This document shows, piece by piece, positions 8,583-15,763 of a DNA stretch of 64,000 nt. Both the position numbers and the translations under genes were made by a program. The stretch lies in contig CP107851.1 of assembly GCA_036013505.1 (NCBI GenBank), positions 6,780,501 to 6,844,500 on the forward strand. The letters are read 5' to 3'. Numbering within the stretch: position 1 is the stretch's first letter; every line of letters starts with the position of its first letter. The notes under the pieces are model-generated. The model worked only from the letters and a program-made list of their open reading frames with translations, made no database searches and was not told the DNA's origin. This DNA comes from Streptomyces sp. NBC_00510. GTDB taxonomy: Bacteria > Actinomycetota > Actinomycetes > Streptomycetales > Streptomycetaceae.

Positions 8583-8902
8583 GGGACCCATCTCTGCGGA
8601 GGACGTGGCATACCCGGGCCTGCACCGGCCGGAGCCCTACGGAGTGTAAGAGAAGTCCCGCGCCCCCCGCGAACCAGGTCCGCCCCGACCGCACGCCCCG
8701 GCAGGCTGCCACCTCGCGAACAGGGCGGTCGCGCGGGAGCGCGGTCCGGCGGCCTGTCGCGCATGTCACATCACCGGCATCCCATGGGAAAAGGTGATGA
8801 AGGTGATGTCTACCGTGAAAAGGCGTGGAAGCGCGATGGTGATGCGGTCGTGCCGCGGCCGCGCAGTCGGTCCGACGTGCAGGCCCGAAGGAGGCGAGTC
8901 GT
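8583..8902. other. Divergent intergenic region uppP / SPW pseudogene
   Basis: About 320 bases without a gene. It should hold the uppP promoter and that of the SPW-repeat gene. The right half is comparatively AT-rich and contains a cluster of GGTGATG repeats, listed separately. A good ribosome binding site (AAGGAGGCG) precedes the SPW-repeat ATG at 8903. I see no small open frame with coding character. Confidence 0.6.
8768..8809. repeat. ACATCACC / GGTGATGT inverted repeat with internal direct repeat
   Basis: ACATCACC at 8768-8775 is complementary to GGTGATGT at 8802-8809, and a further GGTGATG lies at 8793-8799. The arms flank CCCATGGG and about 26 bases of spacer. The position, ~95-135 bases upstream of the SPW-repeat start and ~190 upstream of uppP, would suit an operator; no regulator is implied by the sequence. 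Confidence 0.4.
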
Positions 8903-9303
8903 ATGGCCGACCTTTCCCACCGGCCAGGTGACATCACCGGTCACCCCGACGTGCACGAGATGCGGGACAGGTACGCCCGCATGCTCGAAGGCGGGCGGGA
9001 CGTGGCCCTCGTCGACGGGCCGGTGTCCCCGCCGGCCTCTACTGCGCCATCTCCCCCTGGACGGTCCACTTCTCGCGCGTCGGGCTCTGCCTCGCCATGG
9101 CGCCGGCCAGGACGTACGGCCTCAGCTGGGCCATCGCGGCCCTCGGCATCTGGATGATCATCTCGCCCTGGGTGGTGTCCACCACCGGCCCCGGCGCGGG
9201 GGCGATCGCCAACAACGTGGCGGTCGGCGCGGTCATCTGCCTGCTCGGTCTGGTCGCCGCGTTCACCCTCGGCCGCGGTCGGCGCGACACCCCCGCCATG
9301 TGA
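8903..9303 (+). pseudogene. SPW-repeat membrane protein, frameshifted
   Basis: The gene starts well (AAGGAGG, ATG 8903) and encodes about 40 residues ending ARMLEGGRDVALVDGPV. The frame is then lost in the run TCCCC at 9026-9030. The next frame continues the protein: AGLYCAISPWTVHF, then GLSWAIAALGIWMIISPWVV and AVICLLGLVAAFTLG to the stop at 9301-9303. SPW repeats are paired helices with an Ser-Pro-Trp motif, found in actinobacterial membrane proteins of unknown role. One base appears deleted in the C run. Compared with the usual repeat, about 25-30 residues between the two SPW motifs also seem missing. The gene is therefore probably not functional. Confidence 0.72.
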
Positions 9304-9530
9304 AGGAGGCAGCGGCGTTCGCACCGCCGCACCCCGCCGGGCCCCTCCCGCCGTGTGCCCTCACCGGCCGGAGGGGCCCGGCGCGTGCGCGGGGGCGGCG
9401 CGGGGCGGGAAGAGCGGCGGGAAGCGGAGCGCCCCAAGGCCCGCACGGTGCAAGGACGGTGTGACGGAGGGCTCGAACAGGCCCGGTCGTGGGCAATACT
9501 GGCGGCCGCATGCCTGCGTAGGAGCCCTTC

Positions 9531-10625
9531 ATGTCGATGATCAGCAATCTCCGCAAAGCCGTCCGCCTCACCCACGTACGCCAACGGCGTGTGGACCTCA
9601 GCCACCCGGCGCGTTCCCCGCTGGGCAGTTCGGTGGTGAACTGCGTGGTCTACATGGACGGACTGCGCCAGGACGACTGCGCCGCGTACGAGGCGATCGC
9701 CCGGGTCCGCAAGTCCGGCCGGGGCTTCGTGTGGATCGGGCTCCACGAGCCGTCGGAAGCGGAGTTCGCCGGTGTCGCCGAGCTGTTCGGGCTCCACCCG
9801 CTCGCCGTCGAGGACGCCGTGCACGCCCAGCAGCGGCCCAAGCTGGAGCAGTACGGGGACACCCTGTTCACCGTCCTCAAGACCGCCCGCTACGTCGAGC
9901 ACGACCGGCTCACCGCCACCAGCGAGGTCGTGGAGACCGGCGACGTCATGGTCTTCACCGGCCCCGACTTCGTCATCACGGTGCGCCACGGGGGCCACGG
10001 CTCGCTCGGCCCGCTCCGGGAGGGCCTGGAGACGGTCCCCGACCAGCTCGCCAAGGGGCCGGCCGCCGTCCTGCACGCGATAACCGACCACGTCGTCGAC
10101 CAGTACCTCGCCGTCACCTCCGCGGTCCACGCGGACATCGAGCAGGTCGAGACGGACGTCTTCTCCGACCACCGCGGCCGCGGCACCGACGCCGGCCGGA
10201 TCTACCAGCTCAAACGCGAACTGCTGGAGCTCAAGCGGGCCGTGGCCCCGCTCGGCCGCCCCCTCCAGCGGCTCGCCGAGGAGCCCCTGCCCGGCATCGA
10301 GGCCGACCTGCGGACCTACTTCCGCGACGCCGCCGACCACCTCGCCCGCGCCACCGAGCAGGTCACCTCCTTCGACGACCTGCTCAACTCGATCCTCCAG
10401 GCCAACATCGCGCAGGTGTCCATGGCCCAGAACGAGGACATGCGCAAGATCAGCGCCTGGGTCGCCATCCTCGCCGTCCCCACCATGATCTGCGGCCTGT
10501 ACGGCATGAACTTCGAGCACATGCCGGAACTGCGCTGGACCTACGGCTATCCGCTCGCCGTGGGCGTGATGGTCGTCGCCTGCTTCGTCATCCACCGAGG
10601 ATTCCGGCGCAACGGCTGGTTGTGA
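9531..10625 (+). CDS. corA: CorA-family magnesium/cobalt transporter
   Basis: 364 residues; a pentameric divalent-cation channel of the inner membrane. The N-terminal two thirds form the cytoplasmic funnel. Two transmembrane helices are at the C-terminus, with the GMN selectivity motif at residues 325-327 (YGMNFEHMPEL). The last residues RGFRRNGWL are basic, as is typical. ATG 9531 is supported by AGGAG seven bases upstream. It stands alone: the next gene starts 26 bases later on the same strand but has unrelated function. Confidence 0.95.
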   Translation: MSMISNLRKAVRLTHVRQRRVDLSHPARSPLGSSVVNCVVYMDGLRQDDCAAYEAIARVRKSGRGFVWIGLHEPSEAEFAGVAELFGLHPLAVEDAVHAQQRPKLEQYGDTLFTVLKTARYVEHDRLTATSEVVETGDVMVFTGPDFVITVRHGGHGSLGPLREGLETVPDQLAKGPAAVLHAITDHVVDQYLAVTSAVHADIEQVETDVFSDHRGRGTDAGRIYQLKRELLELKRAVAPLGRPLQRLAEEPLPGIEADLRTYFRDAADHLARATEQVTSFDDLLNSILQANIAQVSMAQNEDMRKISAWVAILAVPTMICGLYGMNFEHMPELRWTYGYPLAVGVMVVACFVIHRGFRRNGWL

Positions 10626-10651
10626 GCAGTGCTGTGTGACATATTACCGGC

Positions 10652-11827
10652 GTGAGCAAGCCGACGAGCTGCGATGTCGTGGTCGTCGGCGCCGGGATGG
10701 TGGGCGCGGCCTGCGCCCTCCACGCCGCGGCGGCCGGGCTCCGCACCGTCCTCGTGGACCGCGGGCCGGTGGCCGGCGGCACCACCGGGGCCGGCGAGGG
10801 CAATCTGCTGGTCTCCGACAAGGAGCCGGGTCCGGAGCTCGGACTCGCCCTGCTCTCCGCCCGGTTGTGGCAGGAATTGACGGAACGCCACAACCTGGGT
10901 GCGACCGCCGAGTACGAGGCCAAGGGCGGGCTCGTCGTGGCCTCCGGCGCGGACGGACTGCGCGCACTGGAGGACTTTGCCGCCGCCCAGCGACGCAGCG
11001 GCGTCGAGGCGGTGCCCGTCCCGGCGGACGGGCTGCGCGAGCTCGAACCCCACCTGGCGGACGGCCTCACCGGAGGCGTGCACTACCCCCAGGACGCCCA
11101 GGTGCAGCCCGGGCTCGCCGCCGCCCGCCTCGTCCGCGCCGCCCGCGACCTGGGGGCGCAGGCGCGGCTCGGCACCACGGTGACGGCGGTGCTCCGCGCC
11201 CCGGACGGCGCCGTGCGCGGGGTCCGCACCGACCGGGGCGACATCCATGCCCCGGCCGTCGTCAACGCCGCGGGCACCTGGGGCGGCGAGGTGGCCGCCC
11301 TCGCGGGAGTGCGGCTGCCCGTACTGCCGCGACGGGGCTTCGTCCTGGTCACCGAGCCCCTGCCGGCGCGCACCGTCCGCCACAAGGTGTACGCGGCCGA
11401 CTACGTCGCCGACGTCGCCAGCGACTCCGCCGCCCTGCAGACCTCCGCCGTCGTCGAGGCCACCGCCGCCGGCCCCGTCCTCATCGGCGCCAGCCGCGAA
11501 CGCGTCGGCTTCGACCGCACCTTCTCGCTCCCCGTCGCCCGCCGCCTCGCCGCTCAGGCCCTCGCCCTGTTCCCGGTGCTCCGGGACGTCGCGACGCTGC
11601 GCGCCTACACCGGCTTCCGGCCCTACCTGCCGGACCACCTCCCCGCGATCGGCCCCGACCCCCGCGTCCCCGGGCTCCACCACGCCTGCGGCCACGAGGG
11701 CGCCGGCATCGGACTCGCCCCGGCCACCGGCCACTTGATCGCGCAGTGCCTCACCGGGGCCCGCCCCGAGCTCGACCTCACCCCCTTCCGCCCCGACCGC
11801 TTCCCCGCCGAGGAGGCCACCCCGTGA
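10652..11827 (+). CDS. FAD-dependent D-amino-acid (D-hydroxyproline) dehydrogenase, catalytic subunit
   Basis: 391 residues from GTG 10652. DAO-family flavoprotein with an N-terminal Rossmann dinucleotide motif (VVVVGAGMVGAACALHAAAA, 9-28), GGTTGAGEGN (~41-50), and a C-terminal HACGHEGAGIGLAPATG typical of this family. It resembles HcnC/LhpB-type subunits of multi-subunit dehydrogenases. The neighbours are a ferredoxin-like subunit, an FAD/NAD-type subunit, a DapA-family enzyme and a proline-racemase-family enzyme, so oxidation of cis-4-hydroxy-D-proline to the pyrroline is the likely reaction. Its stop overlaps the next start by four bases (GTGA). Substrate assignment is by context. Confidence 0.85.
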   Translation: MSKPTSCDVVVVGAGMVGAACALHAAAAGLRTVLVDRGPVAGGTTGAGEGNLLVSDKEPGPELGLALLSARLWQELTERHNLGATAEYEAKGGLVVASGADGLRALEDFAAAQRRSGVEAVPVPADGLRELEPHLADGLTGGVHYPQDAQVQPGLAAARLVRAARDLGAQARLGTTVTAVLRAPDGAVRGVRTDRGDIHAPAVVNAAGTWGGEVAALAGVRLPVLPRRGFVLVTEPLPARTVRHKVYAADYVADVASDSAALQTSAVVEATAAGPVLIGASRERVGFDRTFSLPVARRLAAQALALFPVLRDVATLRAYTGFRPYLPDHLPAIGPDPRVPGLHHACGHEGAGIGLAPATGHLIAQCLTGARPELDLTPFRPDRFPAEEATP

Positions 11828-12132
11828 GCCGACGCAGCCCCCTGCGCCTGGCCCGCGCCGCACCGGGCCCGGGCTTCACCTTCACCTTCGAGGGGCGCGA
11901 CATCCCCGCCCACCCCGGCCAGTCCGTCGCCGCCGCCCTCTGGTCGGCCGGCGTCCTGTCCTGGCGCACCACCCGCGTCGACGGCGCCCCGCGCGGCGTC
12001 TTCTGCGGCATCGGCGTCTGCTTCGACTGCCTCGTCACGGTCAACGGCCGCCCGGGGCAGCGCGCCTGCGTCACCGCCGCCCACCCCGGCGACGTCGTCA
12101 CCCCGCAGGTGGGCACGGGGGAGCTGCCGTGA
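11824..12132 (+). CDS. (2Fe-2S)-binding subunit of the D-hydroxyproline-type dehydrogenase
   Basis: 102 residues from GTG 11824, overlapping the preceding gene by GTGA. The cysteine set CGIGVCFDC (Cys61, Cys66, Cys69) plus Cys82 is the plant-type ferredoxin pattern C-x4-C-x2-C-x12-C. In HcnA/LhpF-like systems this small subunit passes electrons between the flavins. In related loci the FAD/NAD-type subunit normally follows directly; here a 119-codon frame lies in between. Confidence 0.9.
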   Translation: MSRRSPLRLARAAPGPGFTFTFEGRDIPAHPGQSVAAALWSAGVLSWRTTRVDGAPRGVFCGIGVCFDCLVTVNGRPGQRACVTAAHPGDVVTPQVGTGELP

Positions 12133-12488
12133 GCGCCCGCGTCGAGGCTGCCGCCGGCCTCGTCCCGGTGCGGGCGGCCGGGCCGCGGTGGGCGCCGGCG
12201 AAGGCGCGCGGGCAGCGCAATCCTCGGGAGGGGACGACGGGTCCCGCCGCGGACCAGACCGGTCCGTCGGTGACGGCGACGACGTCGCCGGCCGTCCGGG
12301 ACTCGACCTGCCGGGGCACCGGCAGGTCGGCCGGGACGATCGGGGCGAGCGGCACCGCCGCCGGCGTCGGCGCCGGTGCCGGAGCGGTCGACGGGGGACG
12401 GTCGGGGTCGGTGCGGGCTTCGGCAGCGCTCCCGGGGGCGGTCCGCGCGGGGCGTCCCGCATCGGGCCCGCGGGGGAGGCGGGCGTGA
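12129..12488 (+). CDS. Unexplained Ala/Gly/Thr-rich open frame inside the dehydrogenase operon
   Basis: 119 codons, from a GTG overlapping the ferredoxin gene's TGA by four bases to a TGA overlapping the next gene's GTG by four bases. Third positions are G/C-rich as in coding DNA. However, the protein is low in hydrophobic residues, with Ala, Gly, Thr, Arg and Pro dominating (ATTSPAVRDSTCRG, GVGAGAGAVDGG), and has no recognisable domain. It has no membrane segment. Either it is a real, rapidly evolving or disordered protein, or it is inserted or expanded sequence that happens to stay open. No ribosome binding site is visible; translation would rely on coupling. Confidence 0.35.
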   Translation: MSARVEAAAGLVPVRAAGPRWAPAKARGQRNPREGTTGPAADQTGPSVTATTSPAVRDSTCRGTGRSAGTIGASGTAAGVGAGAGAVDGGRSGSVRASAALPGAVRAGRPASGPRGRRA

Positions 12489-13819
12489 CCGGGGACAGGT
12501 ACGGGCTGGCCGTCGTGGGGGCCGGACCGGCGGGGATCGCGGCGGCGCTGGCGGCCGCGGACGCGGGCGTACGGGTCGCCCTGGTCGACGCCGCGCCCCA
12601 GGCGGGCGGGCAGTTCTACCGGCAGCCCGCGCCCGGACTCCGGGCGCGCAGGGCACGGGCCCTGCACCACGCGTGGCGCACCTGGCGGGGGCTGCACGGG
12701 CGACTGGAGGCCCACCTCGCCACGGGCCGCGTCACCCACCTGCCGCAGCGCCAGGTCTGGTGCATGGAGCCGGGGTTCACCCTCCACACGCTCGAGGCGG
12801 GCGCGATCCGGGCGGACGCGGTGGTCCTCGCGACCGGGGGCTACGAGAAGGTGCTGCCGTTCCCCGGCTGGACGCTGCCCGGGGTCGTCACGGCGGGCGG
12901 CGCGCAGGCCATGCTCAAGGGCGGCCTGGTGCTCCCCGGCCGTACGGTCGTCGTCGCCGGGACGGGGCCGCTGCTGCTGCCGGTCGCGGCGGGCCTCGCG
13001 GCGGCCGGGGCGCGCGTCGCGGCGCTCGCCGAGGCCGCCGACCCGCGTGACCTGCTGCGGCACGCCACCGCCGTACCCCTCGGCAAGGCCGTGGAGGGTG
13101 CCGCCTACGCCGTCCGGCTCGCCCGGCACGGGATCCGCGTGCGCTGGCGGCACACGGTCGTCGCCGCCCACGGCGAGGACCGCGTCGAGGCGGTCACCCT
13201 CGCCGGGCCCGACGGCGCACGGCGCCGCTTCGCCTGCGATGCCCTCGCCGTCGGCCACGGGCTGTTGCCGCACACCGACCTGGCGGACTCCTTCGAGGTG
13301 GACGCGGAACAGCGCACCCCCACCCCCGGCGTCTGGGCCGCGGGCGAGGTGACCGGCGTCGGCGGCGCGGAACTCGCGCTGGCCGAGGGGGAGATCGCCG
13401 GCCGTTCCGCCGCCGCCCGGCTGCGCGGCACCGAGCCCGACCCCGCCGCGTGGGCCGCGGCCGCCCGCCGCCGCGAGCGGCTGCGGAGGTTCGCCGCCGT
13501 GCTCGACGCCGTCTACCGGCTCCCCGGCGACTGGGCGGAGTCCACCGTCACCGACGACACCCTGCTGTGCCGCTGCGAGGAGGTGCCCGCCGCCGCCGTC
13601 CGCGAGGCCGTCCGCGACCTCGGCGCCGGCGACCTGCGCACCGTCAAGCTGCTCACCCGCGCCGGGATGGGCTGGTGCCAGGGCCGCGTCTGCGGCCCAG
13701 GCGTCGCCGCCGTCGCCGGTTGCCCCTTCACCGACCCCGGGCGGTCCCTCGCCCGGCCCGTGCCGCTCGGTCTGCTGGCCGGCGGGGCAGAAGAAGAGGA
13801 AGAGAGGGAAGAGCCATGA
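12485..13819 (+). CDS. FAD/NAD(P)-dependent oxidoreductase subunit with C-terminal BFD-like Fe-S domain
   Basis: 444 residues from GTG 12485, with GGAGG six bases upstream. The first dinucleotide motif is GAGPAG (12-17). The ATG-type motif VVLATGGYEK lies near 115-124 and a second nucleotide-binding motif VVVAGTGPLLLP near 156-167. The C-terminus carries the BFD-like [2Fe-2S] ligands Cys362, Cys364, Cys398 and Cys403 (CRCEE and GMGWCQGRVCG). This is the HcnB/LhpE type of subunit that partners a DAO-type flavoprotein and a small ferredoxin. A run of Glu ends the protein, and its stop overlaps the next ATG by four bases. Confidence 0.87.
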   Translation: MTGDRYGLAVVGAGPAGIAAALAAADAGVRVALVDAAPQAGGQFYRQPAPGLRARRARALHHAWRTWRGLHGRLEAHLATGRVTHLPQRQVWCMEPGFTLHTLEAGAIRADAVVLATGGYEKVLPFPGWTLPGVVTAGGAQAMLKGGLVLPGRTVVVAGTGPLLLPVAAGLAAAGARVAALAEAADPRDLLRHATAVPLGKAVEGAAYAVRLARHGIRVRWRHTVVAAHGEDRVEAVTLAGPDGARRRFACDALAVGHGLLPHTDLADSFEVDAEQRTPTPGVWAAGEVTGVGGAELALAEGEIAGRSAAARLRGTEPDPAAWAAAARRRERLRRFAAVLDAVYRLPGDWAESTVTDDTLLCRCEEVPAAAVREAVRDLGAGDLRTVKLLTRAGMGWCQGRVCGPGVAAVAGCPFTDPGRSLARPVPLGLLAGGAEEEEEREEP

Positions 13820-14715
13820 ACACCACCCCCGACCGCCCGTGGCGCGGCGTGCTCGTCGCCACCGCCCTGCCGCTGCGCGCAGGTGACCTGTCCGTCGACT
13901 ACGAGGCCTACGCGGCCCACTGCGCCTGGCTGGTGGCGAACGGCTGCGACGGCGTCGTGCCCAACGGCTCCCTCGGCGAGTACCAGGTCCTGACCCCCGC
14001 CGAGCGCGCGCGGGTCGTGGAGACGGCCGTCGCCGCGATCGGCGGCGAGCGCGTCGTACCGGGCGTCGCCGCGTACGGCTCGGGCGAGGCGCGCCGCTGG
14101 GCCGAGCACGCCGCCGACGCCGGCTGCTCGGCCGTGATGCTGCTGCCGCCCAACGCCTACCGTGCGGACGAGCGTTCCGTGCACGCCCACTACGCCGAGG
14201 TCGCGCGGGCGGGGCTGCCGGTCGTCGCGTACAACAACCCCTACGACACCAAGGTCGACCTGACCCCGCGCCTGCTCGCGGAGCTGCACGGCGCGGGCCA
14301 CATCCAGGCCGTGAAGGAGTTCAGCGGCGACGTGCGCCGCGCCTGGGAGCTGGCCGAACTCGCCCCGGAACTGGACCTCGTGGTCGGCGCGGACGACGTC
14401 CTGCTCGAACTGGCCACCGCGGGCGCCAAGGGCTGGGTGGCGGGCTACCCCAACGCCCTGCCCCGCGCCTGCGGCGAGCTCTTCCGCGCCGCGGTCGCCG
14501 GGGACACCGCGACCGCGCTGCCGCTCTACCGGGCGTTGCACCCGCTGCTGCGCTGGGACTCCCGGACGGAGTTCGTCCAGGCCATCAAGGTGTCGATGGA
14601 CCTCACCGGCCGGTACGGGGGCCCCTGCCGCCCGCCGCGCATGCCGCTGCTGCCGGAGCAGGAGAAGGAGGTCCGGGCCGCCACCGAGGCCGCGATCGCC
14701 GCCGGCCTCGCCTAG
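13816..14715 (+). CDS. DapA-family lyase, probable pyrroline-4-hydroxy-2-carboxylate deaminase
   Basis: 299 residues from ATG 13816. It has the TIM-barrel DHDPS/NAL family signature: GSLGEYQVLT (~52-61), the active-site tyrosine in VVAYNNP (Tyr139) and the Schiff-base lysine in AVKEFSG (Lys167). In hydroxyproline catabolism this family deaminates the pyrroline to alpha-ketoglutarate semialdehyde. That role is inferred from the dehydrogenase upstream and the racemase downstream; dihydrodipicolinate synthase proper is less likely here. The stop codon TAG is part of a CTAG that served as target for the insertion sequence that follows, and the insertion left the stop intact. Confidence 0.83.
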   Translation: MNTTPDRPWRGVLVATALPLRAGDLSVDYEAYAAHCAWLVANGCDGVVPNGSLGEYQVLTPAERARVVETAVAAIGGERVVPGVAAYGSGEARRWAEHAADAGCSAVMLLPPNAYRADERSVHAHYAEVARAGLPVVAYNNPYDTKVDLTPRLLAELHGAGHIQAVKEFSGDVRRAWELAELAPELDLVVGADDVLLELATAGAKGWVAGYPNALPRACGELFRAAVAGDTATALPLYRALHPLLRWDSRTEFVQAIKVSMDLTGRYGGPCRPPRMPLLPEQEKEVRAATEAAIAAGLA

Positions 14716-14730
14716 GACTTGTCCGGCCGA

Positions 14731-15240
14731 TCATGTGCGGAGCCAGATGACGAGGGCTGCTGCGGTGGTTGTGCCGAGGTAGACGTAGCCGCGTTTGTCG
14801 TAGCGGGTGGCCACGGCCCGGTGCTGCTTGAGCCGGTTGATGGCTCGTTCGATGGTGTTGCGTTTCTTGTATCGGTCTTCGTCGAAGCCGGGTGGCCGTC
14901 CACCGTGTGAGCCTTTGCGCAGGCGGACGGCCTGGCTGTCGGCCTTCTCTGGGATGGTGTGCCGGATGCCGCGACGTCGCAGGTACTCGCGGATGGGTCT
15001 GTTGCTGTAGGCCTTGTCCGCCGAGACGCTGTCGGGTTTCTTGCGGGGCCTGCCGGGGCCGAGCTTGGGAATGCGGATCTTGTCCAGCACCTGCTTGAAT
15101 TGGGTGCAGTCGGCCCGCTGGCCTGGTGTGACGATCAGGGACAGCGGGCGGCAGCGGCCGTCGGCGCTCAGGTGGAGTTTGCTGGTGAAGCCGCCCCGCG
15201 AGCGGCCCAGGCCCTCACTTCCCGCACCGCCTCCACCAGG
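14731..15240 (-). CDS. IS5-type transposase, second frame (OrfB)
   Basis: The reverse-strand frame ending at 14731 carries the rest of the DDE domain: GLGRSRGGFTSKLHLSADG, the second aspartate in VSADKAYSNRPIREYL, and the catalytic glutamate in NTIERAINRLKQHRAVATRY. The frame is open up to 15462, but sequence upstream of about 15240 is the shadow of OrfA. Frames switch around 15200-15235, where OrfA reads EVRAWAARG and OrfB reads GSEGLGRSRGG. No independent start with a ribosome binding site is seen, so expression is probably as an OrfAB fusion by frameshifting. Confidence 0.83.
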   Translation of the reverse strand, partial: PGGGGAGSEGLGRSRGGFTSKLHLSADGRCRPLSLIVTPGQRADCTQFKQVLDKIRIPKLGPGRPRKKPDSVSADKAYSNRPIREYLRRRGIRHTIPEKADSQAVRLRKGSHGGRPPGFDEDRYKKRNTIERAINRLKQHRAVATRYDKRGYVYLGTTTAAALVIWLRT

Positions 15241-15662
15241 CGGGCGTGCAGGCTCTGCCACGCCGTTTCGCCCTGGTGTTCTTCCTGCTCGGCCCCCTTT
15301 GACGCCGGGGCCGGTGGTGGATCGGTGCGGGCGCCGGCCGAGTGCTGATGCGCGCGGACAATGGTGGAGTCCACCGAGACATCCCAGTCGATCTCGCCCG
15401 CGGCGTCGGCCGCGGCCTGGACCTGCTGCAGCAGACGTTCCCACGTTCCGTCCGCTGACCACAGCCGGTGCCGTTCATAGACCGTTTTCCACGGCCCGAA
15501 GCGTTCCGGCAGGTCACGCCACTGCACACCGGTCCGGACCCGGTGCAAAATCCCGTCGATCACCTGCCGGTGATCCCGCCACCGGCCGCACCGCCGGTTG
15601 CTGACCGGCAGGAACGGCCGCAGCCGTTCCCACTCGGCATCACTCAAGTCACCCCGCCCCAT
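15168..15662 (-). CDS. IS5-type transposase, first frame (OrfA)
   Basis: 164 residues from ATG 15662 (a GTG at 15668 is also possible). It begins MGRGDLSDAEWERLRPFLP, the DUF4096-type N-terminal domain of IS5/IS427-group transposases. The first catalytic aspartate lies in DVSVDSTIVRAHQHSAG (~108-124). The frame ends after REVRAWAARGAASPANST. The catalytic core continues in the other frame, so a programmed frameshift is expected to make the full transposase. Confidence 0.87.
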   Translation of the reverse strand: MGRGDLSDAEWERLRPFLPVSNRRCGRWRDHRQVIDGILHRVRTGVQWRDLPERFGPWKTVYERHRLWSADGTWERLLQQVQAAADAAGEIDWDVSVDSTIVRAHQHSAGARTDPPPAPASKGAEQEEHQGETAWQSLHARLVEAVREVRAWAARGAASPANST

Positions 15663-15763
15663 GTCCACATCAACGACACGGACGGCGAGTAGTCACATGA
15701 TCGGCCGGACAAGTCCTAGCCGGGCTCCGGCCCGGCCCCGACCCACGAGGAGGACACACCCCC

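Larger units (their letters stand above)
14716..15715 (-). mobile_element. IS5-family (IS427-group-like) insertion sequence, intact
   Basis: 1000 bp bounded by perfect 22-bp terminal inverted repeats at 14716-14737 and 15694-15715 (outer end GGACTTGTCCGGCC). A CTAG lies immediately outside each end (14712-14715 and 15716-15719), fitting a CTAG target duplication. It encodes a transposase in two overlapping reverse-strand frames. Ends and frames are undamaged, so it may be active and recent. It separates the deaminase gene from the racemase gene; without it the two would be about 45 bases apart. Group assignment is from layout and target preference. Confidence 0.9.

Noticed and set aside
13816..14715. 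Assignment as dihydrodipicolinate synthase (dapA)
   Set aside because: The enzyme lies in a catabolic operon with a dehydrogenase and a racemase; a pyrroline deaminase fits better, and lysine genes are absent.
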